A DNA stretch of 64,000 nucleotides from CALAED01 sp036555725 (GTDB taxonomy: Bacteria > Actinomycetota > Actinomycetes > Streptosporangiales > Streptosporangiaceae): positions 62,001 to 126,000 of the forward strand of contig DATBKU010000043.1 of assembly GCA_036555725.1 (NCBI GenBank), in the 5' to 3' direction. The stretch's first letter is position 1. Each line of letters opens with the position of its first letter. A program made the translations under genes and the position numbers. The notes under the pieces are model-generated. The model saw nothing but the letters and a program-made list of their open reading frames with translations, was not told the origin of the DNA and searched no databases. Shown piece by piece: positions 49,473 through 59,180 of the stretch.

Positions 49473-50819
49473 ATGGGCGACATGGGCGACAAGAGACCGC
49501 GCAGGTCCCCCATGTCCTCCGGGCCCGCCGGGCCTTCGGGAGCCGCCGCCGGGCGTTCGGGAGCCGCCAGACCCTCGGGAGCCGCTAGGCCCGCAACGCC
49601 CGCCAGGTCTGCCGCGCCCGCCGGATCCGCTGCGTCCGCCGGATCCGCGGGGAGCCGTACCGGCGGGCGGAAACCGGCCCGGCCCGGGGTCCGGCGGCGG
49701 GTCGCGGTGGCGATCGCGATCTGCGGGGTCACCGTGGGCACCGCCGCCTTCGTCGTGCCGAACACGCTGAGCTCCCGATCCGGAGCCGCCGGCGACCGTC
49801 CGCGGGCAGGCGCATCGTCCGGGACGGGTCGGCCGACTCCGGCCGGGTCCGCCGCCACCGGCCAGGGCACGTGGCTGCGGGCCACGCTCAAGGAGAACGC
49901 GGGCTGCGAGGTGTCGGCGACGCTTGTACCGTCGTGCGGGGCCTGGTGGGGGGTGGCGCCCGCCGCGTTCACCTCGACGCCGCACACCCAGGCGCTGCAC
50001 GACTTCGAGCGCAAGATCGGCCGGCCGGTCGACATCTACCACGCGTACCACCGCGGCAACCAGATCTTCCCCACTCAGGAGGAGATGGCGATCGCGCGCG
50101 AGCCGGGCAAGAAGCGCATCCTGTTGCTGAACTGGAAACCCGACGTCGGGCACTCGTGGGCCGCGGTCGCCGGCGGCGCGGCCGACGGTCAGATCGACAA
50201 GCTGGCCGCCCACATCCGGGCGACCTTCCCAGAGAAGTTCTTCCTGGCCATCCATCACGAGCCGGAGGAGGAGGTACGGCAGACCGCCGGATCCGGCTAC
50301 ACCGCCAGCGACTACCGGAACATGTTCCGGCACGTCGTCGCACGTTTCCGCGCCAGGGGAGTTCACAACGCAATGTTCACCGCGGTGTTCATGGGCTCGC
50401 AGAAGTGGGGCGTCCAGCCCTGGTTCGACACGCTGTATCCGGGCAATGACGTGGTCGACTGGGTGGGGATGGACCCCTATGCCTCCCCGGAGACACTCGA
50501 CTTCGCGCATCTGGTCAACAAGACCTCCGGCCAGGGACGCGGGTTCCCGGGCTTCTACAACTGGGCGGGCAAGATCGCGCCCACGAAGCCGGTCATGATC
50601 TCCGAGTGGGGCGTCTTCTCCTCCGGCGCCCAGAAATCGGCTTTCTTCAAGACCGTCGCCACCCAGCTCAAGCAGCATCCGAGGATCAAGGCGCTGGTCT
50701 ACTTCGACACGCCGGACGCTCCCTACGCGGGCACTCGGATCGACACTCGGATCGACTCCAGCGCGGCAGCGCTGAGCGCCTTCAAGCGAGTGAGCAACAA
50801 CCCGCTGCTCAATCCCTAA
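49473..50819 (+). CDS. Membrane-anchored GH26-like glycoside hydrolase
   Basis: The 448-residue protein starts with a 70-residue Ala/Gly/Ser/Pro-rich low-complexity cytoplasmic tail. One membrane anchor lies at about residues 76-95 (VAVAIAICGVTVGTAAFVVP), followed by a beta-alpha barrel. IHHEPEEE carries the probable acid/base glutamate E263, and VMISEWGVF the probable nucleophile E378, as in GH26-type mannanase/glucanase folds. It would act outside the cell on a polysaccharide. It opens the polysaccharide gene series and is similar in build to the lipoprotein encoded at 59.2-60.2 kb. The low-complexity tail is unusual. Confidence 0.85.
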   Translation: MGDMGDKRPRRSPMSSGPAGPSGAAAGRSGAARPSGAARPATPARSAAPAGSAASAGSAGSRTGGRKPARPGVRRRVAVAIAICGVTVGTAAFVVPNTLSSRSGAAGDRPRAGASSGTGRPTPAGSAATGQGTWLRATLKENAGCEVSATLVPSCGAWWGVAPAAFTSTPHTQALHDFERKIGRPVDIYHAYHRGNQIFPTQEEMAIAREPGKKRILLLNWKPDVGHSWAAVAGGAADGQIDKLAAHIRATFPEKFFLAIHHEPEEEVRQTAGSGYTASDYRNMFRHVVARFRARGVHNAMFTAVFMGSQKWGVQPWFDTLYPGNDVVDWVGMDPYASPETLDFAHLVNKTSGQGRGFPGFYNWAGKIAPTKPVMISEWGVFSSGAQKSAFFKTVATQLKQHPRIKALVYFDTPDAPYAGTRIDTRIDSSAAALSAFKRVSNNPLLNP

Positions 50820-50995
50820 TCGGTCCTGGGATACGGAGATCACCCAGGGTCACATTCCGTGCCTCCCAGCGATCGGGCGGGGTCCATAGCGGACATCTCG
50901 CCACACGGGTCTCGGCGAAGCTCCAAGCTGCCTTATATTGCAGGGAACGCACAGGTCAATCTGGTAGCGCACAGTCACGGAAGGGTCGGGAATCG

Positions 50996-53239
50996 ATGGA
51001 CGCGACGCCGGGCACTCCCGCGTCTTCGGACCTCACCCAGTACGGCGCGTTGCTACGCCGCCGCTGGTGGGTAGTCGTCTCCTTCGCCCTCATTGGGCTT
51101 GTCGCCGGCGGAGCGCTACTCGTTACGCGACCGAAGGTCTACACGTCGTCCGCGCAGATTCTGATCAAAGATCCCTCCAGCGACATCGCGCAGCAGACCG
51201 GCAAGAAGTCGACGGTCAATCTCGACACCGAGGCCGCGATCATGAAATCGCAGCAGGTCGCGGTGCGAGCCAAGGAACGGCTGAAGACCGGCGAAGACGC
51301 CACACGATTGCCGCACCACATCGATGTGACCGCGATCCCCAGTTCCTCGGTGCTGGCCGTTACCTACAACGCGAGCAGCCCGGCGGTGGCCCAGCGCGGT
51401 GCCCATGAGTACGCGCAGGCCTATCTGGACAACCGCATCGAGCAGATCAAGGCCTCCAACACCAAGCAGATCGCCGCCTTCCGGACTCAGATCAGCAGTC
51501 TCGACAAGCAGCAAAAGGCCATGGTCCAGCAGATCCTCGGACTTCCTGGCAAGTCCCAGGAGAAGTTGCGCCTCCAGGCCGAGGTGAACCGCGTCCAGAA
51601 GCAGATGCAGGGTTTCAGCGAGAAGATCGCGGAGCTCGACGGCAGCGCCACTGATCCGGGAGAGATCATCAGTGACTCCCGGCCGGGCCAGCAGACCGCC
51701 CCGATCATGCCGCTGTACCTCGGTAGCGGGTTCATGATCGGCCTGTTGTTCGGCATCATCATCGCGCTGTGGCGCGACCGCGCCGACCGGCGCATCCGGC
51801 GGGCCGAAGACATCGAGCGGCTGCTCACCATCCCCGTTCTGCTCAACGTTCCGGTCAAGGGCAAGAATCCGATCGGCCTGCTGCCCGCCCGCAGTCAGGG
51901 CGGGCAGGCGTTCCACGAGCTGGCTCACTCGCTCAACGCGACGCTTGGGCACGGGAACCATGTCGTACTCGTCACCGGCGTCACGCCCGGGCTCGGCGCC
52001 GGCGCGATCTGCGCCAACCTGGCCGCGGCCCTGGCCCGGACCGACGCCGACGTTGTGCTCGTCTGCGCCAACCTGCCGTCGACCTACTCTGCCCGGCTGC
52101 TCAACCTGAGCGAGGGCCCCGGCCTGTCCGAGATCCTGGTGCACGGAACGCCGGTGTCAGAAGTCGTCCAGGCGCCCCGGGAGCTGCCCCGCATGCGGGT
52201 CATCACGCCCGGCCACGACGAAGACCTCGCGTGGGAGCGGCTGCAGACACAATCGATGGACCGTCTCATCCAGGGGCTCCGGCGTCACGCCACGCACGTG
52301 ATCATCGAGGCTCCGCCCACTTCGACCAGCGCTGACGCCCAGGCGCTGGCCGAGATCGCGGACGCCTCGATCGTCGTGGTCGAGATCCCCAGAGCCGACC
52401 GGGAGCATGTCAGTGAGGGCATCAGGCAGCTCGACCGCATGGGCACCGCCGTGCTCGGGGCCGTGGTGTTGCCGGTGCAGCCAGGCACGGCGCCGGCGGC
52501 GCGGCCACAGACCGATGTCCTCCGGCGGGGGGAGTCGCCACGCCGCTCGGCGGATCGGCAGGCGGGGCCGGACCGGCGCGGAAAGCAGGCGGCTCGCCAG
52601 CCGCAGGGCGGACGGCGCCGGCAGGGCGCCGCGACGGGGTCGCGCGGTGAGCCGTACGCGGACAGTGCCGGCGCCTACCAAGACGCCGCGGCCTTCCAGG
52701 AGCAGCTGCCGCCACCACCACCGCCGGTGCCATCTCCGCCGCCTCCGCTGGCCAGAGCCGACGCGAACGGCGGGCCGGACGACTACCCCGACACGTCGTC
52801 CGCCGACCCGCACGACGCGTACGGCATCCCCTCCAGCGACGCGTACGGCTCCTCCGTCGGCGATTCGTACGGCTCCTCGTCCAGCGACGCGTACGGCTCG
52901 TCCGCCGGCGATTCGTACGGCTCCTCGTCCAGCGACGCATACGGCTCGTCCGCCGGCGATTCGTACGGCACCTCGTCCAGCGAGACGTACGGCGACTCGC
53001 ACGGCGACGAGAGCGCGGCTGGCGCTCGTCCGCCGGGCACGACACCAGGCTCGGCCGAACTGTTCCCGCTCGACATGTTCAAGACGCAAAGCTTCGAGGC
53101 CGCGCCCGAGCCCGACCCGACCTACGACGCCATCAGCGATCTCGTCGGCCCGGATGAGGATGACGATGACGATGTCGATGTCGACGGGTCCGCGGGCGGC
53201 TCCCGAAATTCGGCTTCGGGCCGCGTCGGCGATCGTTGA
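50996..53239 (+). CDS. Wzz/BY-kinase-like polysaccharide chain-length protein with degenerate P-loop and Tyr-rich repeats
   Basis: The 747-residue protein has a Wzz domain: a first membrane helix at about residues 24-44 (WWVVVSFALIGLVAGGALLV), a periplasm-side coiled coil (IEQIKASNTKQIAAFR), and a second helix (LYLGSGFMIGLLFGIIIALW). A CpsD-like cytoplasmic domain follows. Its Walker A equivalent, VTGVTPGLGAGAICANLA, has no lysine, and the A' motif VLVCANLPS has no aspartates, so kinase activity is doubtful. The C-terminus is proline-rich and then a tyrosine-rich tail of near-perfect 16-residue repeats. ATG 50996 follows AAGGGTCGGG. It likely governs polysaccharide chain length with the ligase/polymerase encoded next. 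Confidence 0.85.
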   Translation: MDATPGTPASSDLTQYGALLRRRWWVVVSFALIGLVAGGALLVTRPKVYTSSAQILIKDPSSDIAQQTGKKSTVNLDTEAAIMKSQQVAVRAKERLKTGEDATRLPHHIDVTAIPSSSVLAVTYNASSPAVAQRGAHEYAQAYLDNRIEQIKASNTKQIAAFRTQISSLDKQQKAMVQQILGLPGKSQEKLRLQAEVNRVQKQMQGFSEKIAELDGSATDPGEIISDSRPGQQTAPIMPLYLGSGFMIGLLFGIIIALWRDRADRRIRRAEDIERLLTIPVLLNVPVKGKNPIGLLPARSQGGQAFHELAHSLNATLGHGNHVVLVTGVTPGLGAGAICANLAAALARTDADVVLVCANLPSTYSARLLNLSEGPGLSEILVHGTPVSEVVQAPRELPRMRVITPGHDEDLAWERLQTQSMDRLIQGLRRHATHVIIEAPPTSTSADAQALAEIADASIVVVEIPRADREHVSEGIRQLDRMGTAVLGAVVLPVQPGTAPAARPQTDVLRRGESPRRSADRQAGPDRRGKQAARQPQGGRRRQGAATGSRGEPYADSAGAYQDAAAFQEQLPPPPPPVPSPPPPLARADANGGPDDYPDTSSADPHDAYGIPSSDAYGSSVGDSYGSSSSDAYGSSAGDSYGSSSSDAYGSSAGDSYGTSSSETYGDSHGDESAAGARPPGTTPGSAELFPLDMFKTQSFEAAPEPDPTYDAISDLVGPDEDDDDDVDVDGSAGGSRNSASGRVGDR
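52812..52996 (+). repeat. 48-base tandem repeats coding for a Tyr-rich tail
   Basis: A 48-base unit encoding GDSYGSSSSDAYGSSA occurs almost twice in perfect form, with diverged half-units on both sides. The tail has about eight tyrosines within 60 residues. It suits repeat expansion by slippage. Repeat number is likely to vary among strains. Confidence 0.8.
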
Positions 53240-53240
53240 A

Positions 53241-54722
53241 ATGACCGCACTCGACGCCCCGGCCGGGCGGTCCGATCACATTGAGTCCGAGGTCCAGGCG
53301 GACCCCGGCGACCGCGCCGTACAGCCTGCTCGGCGCCGGCTGTCGCCGCCCGGCCTGCCGTACGCCTGGCCGCTGTGGGCGCTGCTCATGCTCTATCCCG
53401 TGTGGTGGCTGCTCGGCCTCGGCACTTTCATCTTCCCGATCATCGCCGTCCCGATGGGGATCTACCTGCTGCGGCACCGGCCCATCAAGGTGCCGCCCGG
53501 GTTCGGGATCTGGCTGCTGTTTCTCGTGTGGTTCTGTTTCAGCGTCATCATGCTGAGGGTGAATCCGCCGGGCACTCACGGCGACTCCGGGAACCTGCGC
53601 CTCGCCGCGGTGGCCATGCGGTTCACGCTGTACATATCGGTCACCGTGATCCTGCTGTACGTCGGGAACCTGACGGAGCGGCAACTACCAAGGGCGACGC
53701 TCGTGCGCTGGCTTGCGGTGATGTTCGTCTTCACGGTGGCCGGCGGCTTCCTCGGCATGCTGTGGCCACGCTTCGGGTTCACGGCCCCGATGGAGATGGT
53801 GCTGCCGCAGACGATCCGGACCAACAACTATGTCCAGAGTCTCGTCCACCCCAGCTCGGCCCAGGTTCAGGCCGTACTGGGCGACTCCTCCCCGCGCCCC
53901 GCGGCCCCGTTCGGCTACACCAACATGTGGGGCGAGAACCTCTCGCTGTTGCTCATCTGGTTCGTCATCGGCTGGTGGGTCTACGGCAACGGCATCCGCA
54001 AGGTCGCCACGATCGTGCTGGTCGGCCTGGCCATGGCGCCCGCCATCTACTCGCTCAACCGGGGCATGTGGCTCGGCGTCGCGTTTACGGTCGCGTTCGT
54101 CGCCGTACGGCTGGCGCTGCGCGGCCGGCTCTGGGTGGTCGGCGGCTTGGCGGTGACGACGACCATCGCGGCGCTCGTGCTCATGTTCTCGCCGCTGTAC
54201 ACGATCTTCCAGGAACGGCTCGACCACGGGCACAGCAATCGCATCCGCGAGTTCACCACCGAGAAGGTGGTGGAAGTGTCGAGGCACTCCCCCTTCATCG
54301 GCCTCGGAAACACCCGGAACGCGGCCGGCAGCGCCCAGTCGATCGCGGCCAGCAGATCCGACAAGTGCCAGCGCTGTGGCAACCCCGCTTTGGGCAGCAA
54401 CGGGCAGATCTGGCTGGTGCTGATCTCCCAGGGCTATGTCGGCGCCGCGCTGTACACCTTGTTCTTTGTGTACGGAGTCCTGCGCTACTGGAGAGATCTG
54501 ACTCCGATCGGGCTCGGCGGAGTCCTGATCTTGATGCTCTCCCTTGTCTACAACTTCTACTACAACGCGATCATCACGCCGCTGGGCTTCTTCATGCTCG
54601 CTTACGCGTTGCTCTGGCGGAACGACGTCGAGCACGCACGGGTGGCCAGGCGGGTCGCGCTGCGACCCAGGGATCGGCGGCGCTTCAGCTCACGCAGGAT
54701 CGCGTCGAGGGCGACGTCATGA
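53241..54722 (+). CDS. O-antigen ligase/polymerase-like (Wzy_C) membrane protein
   Basis: The 493-residue protein has about 11 hydrophobic segments, for example LPYAWPLWALLMLYPVWWLLG, FTLYISVTVILLYVG, LLLIWFVIGWWVYG, VATIVLVGLAMAPAIYSLNRGM, GGLAVTTTIAALVLMFSPLY, LISQGYVGAALYTLFFVYG and GGVLILMLSLVYNFYYN. The large external loop HSNRIREFTTEKVVEVSRHSPF is typical of Wzy_C ligases and polymerases. It probably polymerises or transfers polysaccharide at the outer face of the membrane. The ATG starts one base after the preceding stop, and its own stop overlaps the next start. Confidence 0.87.
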   Translation: MTALDAPAGRSDHIESEVQADPGDRAVQPARRRLSPPGLPYAWPLWALLMLYPVWWLLGLGTFIFPIIAVPMGIYLLRHRPIKVPPGFGIWLLFLVWFCFSVIMLRVNPPGTHGDSGNLRLAAVAMRFTLYISVTVILLYVGNLTERQLPRATLVRWLAVMFVFTVAGGFLGMLWPRFGFTAPMEMVLPQTIRTNNYVQSLVHPSSAQVQAVLGDSSPRPAAPFGYTNMWGENLSLLLIWFVIGWWVYGNGIRKVATIVLVGLAMAPAIYSLNRGMWLGVAFTVAFVAVRLALRGRLWVVGGLAVTTTIAALVLMFSPLYTIFQERLDHGHSNRIREFTTEKVVEVSRHSPFIGLGNTRNAAGSAQSIAASRSDKCQRCGNPALGSNGQIWLVLISQGYVGAALYTLFFVYGVLRYWRDLTPIGLGGVLILMLSLVYNFYYNAIITPLGFFMLAYALLWRNDVEHARVARRVALRPRDRRRFSSRRIASRATS

Positions 54723-55972
54723 CCCCCACCACCGCGCGGAAGGACCCATCGCCCGGCGACGGCACGTTGCGGCTGCGCTATCTCGCCGAGGTGTCCGAGC
54801 TGCTCTGGCCGGCCCCGGTGCGGGCCGGGCTCGGCCAGGCAGGCGGCTCGGTCCTCAGTGAGTTCGTTCTCGTCCCCGACGGCAGGCGACCGCGCCTGCT
54901 GGTGCCGGCCGCACATCGACGGGCCGCCGCCGCAGCGGTGCGGCGCTACGCCGAACCCGGCTCCGTCAAGCAGCGGCTGATGCTCCGCGCACTGTCGGCA
55001 GCGCTGGTGACCGGACTCGGCGGCGTCGCCATGCGGCAGCGGTTCCGAGTCTGCGCCGACGATCCCGCGGGCCCGGTCGACACCATCGAGACTTATCTCC
55101 GCGATGCGCTCGACGCCGACTTGGTGGTCAGCCTGGCGATCGGCCCCGCACGCGCGAACAGAAAGCCGGTGCTGCAGCTGCTGACGCCGGGCGGGGAGAC
55201 GATCGGATTCGCCAAGCTCGGCGTCAACGACCTGACCCGGTCCCTCGCGGTGGCCGAGGGCGACTCGTTGCGTGCGCTCGCGGCCGTGCCGCTAAGGCAC
55301 CTGACGGTACCCGAGGTCCTGCACCACGGCCGGTGGAACGGGCTCGAGGTGTTGGTACTGACGCCGCTGCGGGTGTGGGAGCCGCGGGTGGAGCGCAGCC
55401 CGGCTCGGCTGGCCGCGGCGATGCTGGAGATCGCCGAGATCGGCAAGGTGACGGAGGGACCGCTACGGGACAGCGCGTACTGGATCGCGCTCGGCGACCG
55501 GCTCGCCGCGCTGGCAGACGGTGACGCCGTCCGATCGCTTCGGCAGGCGTATGCGCGGATCGGCGTGCAGGCCGGCGAGACTCGCCTGCGGTACGGATCC
55601 TGGCACGGCGATTGGACCCCGTGGAACATGGCGACTCTCAGGGACACCCTGCTCGTGTGGGACTGGGAGCGGTTCGCCGACGACGTCCCGCTCGGATTCG
55701 ACGCCGTCCACTACGACTTCCAGAGCGCCGTGGTCAGGCAGGGGGCGGATCCGGCCGTCGCGGTGACCGAGACCGTCGAACGTGCGGCGGAACTGCTCAC
55801 TCCCTTTGGCGTCACGGCCGCGGCGCGGCTGACCGCGCTGCTCTACCTGACCGACATCGCCACCAGGTATCTCCAGGACGAACAGGCCGAGGCGGGCGCA
55901 CGGCTCGGCAAGCTCGGCCAGTGGCTGTTGCCGGTGCTGATCGACCAGGTCGAAAGGTTGCACGTTGGTTGA
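54719..55972 (+). CDS. Aminoglycoside phosphotransferase-fold (APH) protein
   Basis: The 417-residue protein has an APH-type kinase fold in its C-terminal two-thirds. The catalytic loop is SWHGDWTPWNM (HGDxxxxN, Brenner's motif) and the DFG-equivalent is VWDWERF. The N-terminal 110 residues are an additional region with many Arg and Ala residues. Such proteins phosphorylate small molecules or sugars; a substrate among polysaccharide or glycolipid intermediates is suggested by position only. ATG 54719 overlaps the upstream stop (ATGA). Its stop overlaps the following sulfotransferase start region, so it lies in the same operon. Confidence 0.8.
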   Translation: MTPTTARKDPSPGDGTLRLRYLAEVSELLWPAPVRAGLGQAGGSVLSEFVLVPDGRRPRLLVPAAHRRAAAAAVRRYAEPGSVKQRLMLRALSAALVTGLGGVAMRQRFRVCADDPAGPVDTIETYLRDALDADLVVSLAIGPARANRKPVLQLLTPGGETIGFAKLGVNDLTRSLAVAEGDSLRALAAVPLRHLTVPEVLHHGRWNGLEVLVLTPLRVWEPRVERSPARLAAAMLEIAEIGKVTEGPLRDSAYWIALGDRLAALADGDAVRSLRQAYARIGVQAGETRLRYGSWHGDWTPWNMATLRDTLLVWDWERFADDVPLGFDAVHYDFQSAVVRQGADPAVAVTETVERAAELLTPFGVTAAARLTALLYLTDIATRYLQDEQAEAGARLGKLGQWLLPVLIDQVERLHVG

Positions 55973-56837
55973 CAAGTCGGCGGCCCCGCCTCTGGTCAAG
56001 CGCGCCGCCCAGACCGTGTCGGTGGCGGCGGGCCGCCTGACGAGCTCGGCTCGCATGCTGCCGGACTTCCTCATCGCCGGCGGGCAGCGGTGTGGCACGA
56101 CCTCGATGTACCGTGCGCTGAGCGCGCATCCCGCGGTGCTCAAGCCCGTGCTGCACAAGGGCGTGCACTACTTCGACACCGGCTACGAGCGCAACCTGGC
56201 GTGGTACCGCGGCCACTTTCCGCTGCGCATCACGGTCCGGCGCGTACAGGAGCGGATGGGGGTAAGGCCGCGTGTCTTCGAGTCGGCGCCGTACTACCTG
56301 TGCCACCCGCTCGCGGGCGAGCGGATCGCCCGTGACCTGCCCGGCGTACAGCTGATCGTCCTGCTCCGCGATCCGGTCGAGCGGGCCTACTCGGCGCACG
56401 CGCACGAGCTGGCCCGCGGCTTCGAGACCGAGGCGTCGTTCGAGCGCGCGCTGGCGCTCGAGGAGGAACGGCTGGCGGGCGAAGAGCAGAAGATCATCGA
56501 GAACCCGTCGTACCACAGCCACAGTCACCAGCACCACGCCTACCTCGACCGCGGCCGGTACATCGACTACCTGGAGCGACTGGAGAAGCGGTTCGGCCGC
56601 GACCGGCTGCACGTGGTGGACAGCCACGAGTTCTTCGCCACCCCCGAGCCGGTCTATGACGACGTCGTGAGCTTCCTCGGGCTACCGCACATGGGCCGGC
56701 CGCCGTTTAAGCGGCACAACGCCCGCGAGCGGTCGCCGCTGCCGAAAGCGCTGCGCGCCCGGCTGATGGACCACTTCGAGCCGTACGACGCCCGGCTCGC
56801 CGACTGGCTCGGCCGCCCTCCGAGCTGGCGCCGATGA
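55965..56837 (+). CDS. PAPS-dependent sulfotransferase (NDST/heparan type)
   Basis: The 290-residue protein transfers sulfate from PAPS to an acceptor. The 5'-phosphosulfate loop is FLIAGGQRCGTTSMYRALSA, and the 3'-phosphate binding strand is IVLLRDPVERAYSAH. SFLGLP is the family's C-terminal motif. The long EEERLAGEEQK helix and the RYIDYLERLEKRFG segment resemble carbohydrate sulfotransferases of the NDST group. The start is a TTG (55965) after GAAAGG and overlaps the preceding stop by eight bases. A PAPS source (CysDN, CysC) is encoded in the same region. Confidence 0.9.
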   Translation: MVDKSAAPPLVKRAAQTVSVAAGRLTSSARMLPDFLIAGGQRCGTTSMYRALSAHPAVLKPVLHKGVHYFDTGYERNLAWYRGHFPLRITVRRVQERMGVRPRVFESAPYYLCHPLAGERIARDLPGVQLIVLLRDPVERAYSAHAHELARGFETEASFERALALEEERLAGEEQKIIENPSYHSHSHQHHAYLDRGRYIDYLERLEKRFGRDRLHVVDSHEFFATPEPVYDDVVSFLGLPHMGRPPFKRHNARERSPLPKALRARLMDHFEPYDARLADWLGRPPSWRR

Positions 56838-56877
56838 TGCCGAGCCGTTCCATGATCATCTCTGGTGGCGAGCGCCC

Positions 56878-58401
56878 ATGACGACGATCGCGCCGCCGAG
56901 TTCCAAGGCGGATCTGGGGTCGCTGGCGCGGGGCGGCGTACTCAGCCTCATCGGGGCCGCGACCTCCGCGATCGCGGGCGTGGGGCTGGTCGCGCTCGTC
57001 ACCCGTGCGTTCAGCCGAGACGAGGCCGGCGTGTTCTTCGCGGCCGGGTCGCTGTTTCTGCTCGGCGCGGCGGTCGCCAAGCTGGGCGCCGAGACCGGGC
57101 TCGTCTACTTCATTTCCCGGCAGCGGGTGCTCGACCAGCGGGACCGGATCAGGCGGGTGATCGCGGTGGCGTTCACCCCGGTCACGGTGGCCGCCGTGCT
57201 GGTCGCGACGACGCTGTTCGCGGCCGCGCCCTGGTTGGCCGAGGTGGCCGTCGACGGCCCGGCAGGGCATTTCACCGTCTACGTGCGTACGCTGGCCTGT
57301 TTTCTGCCGCTGGCTGTGCTGACCGACACACTGCTGGCCGCCACCCGTGGCTTTCGCACACAGCGGCCGACCACGCTGATCGAAGGTATCGGCCGCCCGC
57401 TGGGGCAGATCGTCCTCGTCGTGATCGTCGTCGCGACCGCCTCGACATCGTGGCTCGGGCTCGCCTGGGCGCTGCCCTACCTGCCGGCCGCCGTGCTGGC
57501 CGGGCTCTGGCTCGGCGTCCTGCTGCCTCGTTCTGTGCGGGCGCCCGCCGCCGGCGGCATGGCGGGCGAGTTCTGGCGCTACACGTGGCCCCGTACCTTC
57601 GCCGCCATCGCCCAACTGGCGCTGCAGCGGCTCGACATCGTCCTCGTCGCGGCGCTACGTGGCCCGGCGGATGCGGCGATCTACACGGCGGCGACCCGGT
57701 TCCTCGTCGTGGGGCAACTCGGCAGCCGCGCCATCTCTACGGCGGTGCAGCCGCAGATCGGCGAGCAGCTGGCGCTCGGCGCCACTGCCGAAGCCCGTAC
57801 GCTGTACCGCACGGCCACGGCGTGGCTGATGCTGCTGGTCTGGCCGCTGTATCTGCTCTGCGTCAATTTCGCCGGCCCGGTGATGGCGCTGTTCGGGCAT
57901 GGTTACGCGGCCGGCGAGGACGTCATCTTGGTGCTGACCGGCGCCATGCTGGTCGCCACGGGCTGCGGAATGGTCGACATGGTGCTGAGCATGTCCGGCC
58001 GTACGTCATGGAACCTGGTGAACACCCTGCTCGCCCTGGCCGTCAACATCGGCGTCGACCTTCTGCTCATCCCCCACATCGGGATCATGGGGGCGGCCAT
58101 CGGCTGGGCCGCGGCCATCGTCTTCAACAACGTGGTGCCGCTTGGCCAGATCGCGTTGGTGGCGCGGCTGCATCCATTCGGGATGGCGACGCTGACCGCC
58201 GGAGCCCTGGCCGCGCTGTGCTTTGGCGTGCTGCCCCTCCTCGCTCGGATCGTCGCGGGCGACGGCCTCCTCCCCTTGATCGCGGCGGCGGCATCGGGCA
58301 CGATCCTGTACGGTCTCGGCTGCTGGTGGTTCCGGCGGCCGCTCCGGCTGACCTCCCTGCGCGCGCTGCGGGGCCGTACGACCCGGAAAGCGGATGCATG
58401 A
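56878..58401 (+). CDS. MOP-superfamily polysaccharide flippase
   Basis: The 507-residue membrane protein has about 13 hydrophobic segments, starting with GGVLSLIGAATSAIAGVGLVALV and ending with AAASGTILYGLGCWWF. The layout matches oligosaccharide flippases (Wzx/MATE-like), including the amphipathic RGFRTQRPTTLIEGIGRPLGQ region in the middle. It probably flips a lipid-linked oligosaccharide to the outer face of the membrane. The ATG has CTGGTGGCGAG upstream. The gene lies in the polysaccharide series, and its stop overlaps the next start (ATGA), so it is coupled to the methyltransferase. Confidence 0.9.
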   Translation: MTTIAPPSSKADLGSLARGGVLSLIGAATSAIAGVGLVALVTRAFSRDEAGVFFAAGSLFLLGAAVAKLGAETGLVYFISRQRVLDQRDRIRRVIAVAFTPVTVAAVLVATTLFAAAPWLAEVAVDGPAGHFTVYVRTLACFLPLAVLTDTLLAATRGFRTQRPTTLIEGIGRPLGQIVLVVIVVATASTSWLGLAWALPYLPAAVLAGLWLGVLLPRSVRAPAAGGMAGEFWRYTWPRTFAAIAQLALQRLDIVLVAALRGPADAAIYTAATRFLVVGQLGSRAISTAVQPQIGEQLALGATAEARTLYRTATAWLMLLVWPLYLLCVNFAGPVMALFGHGYAAGEDVILVLTGAMLVATGCGMVDMVLSMSGRTSWNLVNTLLALAVNIGVDLLLIPHIGIMGAAIGWAAAIVFNNVVPLGQIALVARLHPFGMATLTAGALAALCFGVLPLLARIVAGDGLLPLIAAAASGTILYGLGCWWFRRPLRLTSLRALRGRTTRKADA

Positions 58402-59147
58402 AGGACGACTACACCGATGTCTTCCGATCTGCGGCGGCCGCCGCCAAGTACGACGAGGTGGTATACGCACCAGGCAGCCCGGCGGCATTGATCAACGAAC
58501 GGCAGCGCACCTTCCTGCGTGAGCTGGTGGGCTCGGGCTTCGGCGGGATCAGGCCCGTACAGCACGACTTCGCCTGTGGCACCGGGCGGGCGATCGAGAA
58601 TCTCGTGGGTTGCGTGAGCGCCGCACACGGCTATGACACCTCCACCGAGATGATCGAGCGAGCCCGGGCACGTGGGCTACCCGCCGAATTCCACCCGATC
58701 CCAGCCGACGGACCGATTCCCGAGCCCGCGGGGACGAATGGCACACCGGCCATCGTCACCATGTTTCGGCTCTTTCTCAATGTGGGCCCTGACGTACGGG
58801 ACCGCGCCGTCGCGTTCGCCGCCAAGGCCCTGCCCACCGCCGACAGCGGTCTGCTCGTCATCGAGAACCACGGCAACCGCTCGTCCCTGCGGCACCTGTC
58901 CGGCCTGCGCAAGCGCGGCCGCGACGGGTGGTTCAACGAGCTGTCGCATGCCGAGGTGAGCGACCTGCTCGCCCGTTACGGGTTCCAGATCGAGGACCTC
59001 CACGGTTTCGCGTTGCTACCCCAGGGGACCCACCGCAAGGCCGGGCTGCGCCCGCTGGCGCGTGCCGTCGACGCCGCCGGCAGCCGCCTGCACACGCTCG
59101 CTCCGTACGCCCGGTGTGTCCTCTACATCGCCCGCCGCGCGCGGTGA
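58398..59147 (+). CDS. Class I SAM-dependent methyltransferase of the polysaccharide locus
   Basis: The 249-residue protein has motif I VQHDFACGTGRAIENL, YDTSTEMIERAR as strand 2 and its following acidic residue, and a late strand SGLLVIENHGNRSS. The N-terminal DVFRSAAAAAKYDEVVYAPGS is typical of small-molecule and sugar methyltransferases. ATG 58398 overlaps the flippase stop by four bases. It probably methylates a sugar or terminal residue of the polymer, but this is inference. It is the last plus-strand gene of the locus, facing the converging glycosidase gene with 33 bases between stops. Confidence 0.85.
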   Translation: MKDDYTDVFRSAAAAAKYDEVVYAPGSPAALINERQRTFLRELVGSGFGGIRPVQHDFACGTGRAIENLVGCVSAAHGYDTSTEMIERARARGLPAEFHPIPADGPIPEPAGTNGTPAIVTMFRLFLNVGPDVRDRAVAFAAKALPTADSGLLVIENHGNRSSLRHLSGLRKRGRDGWFNELSHAEVSDLLARYGFQIEDLHGFALLPQGTHRKAGLRPLARAVDAAGSRLHTLAPYARCVLYIARRAR

Positions 59148-59180
59148 TCATACGATCGCGCCGCACGAGAGGTCGTCGAG

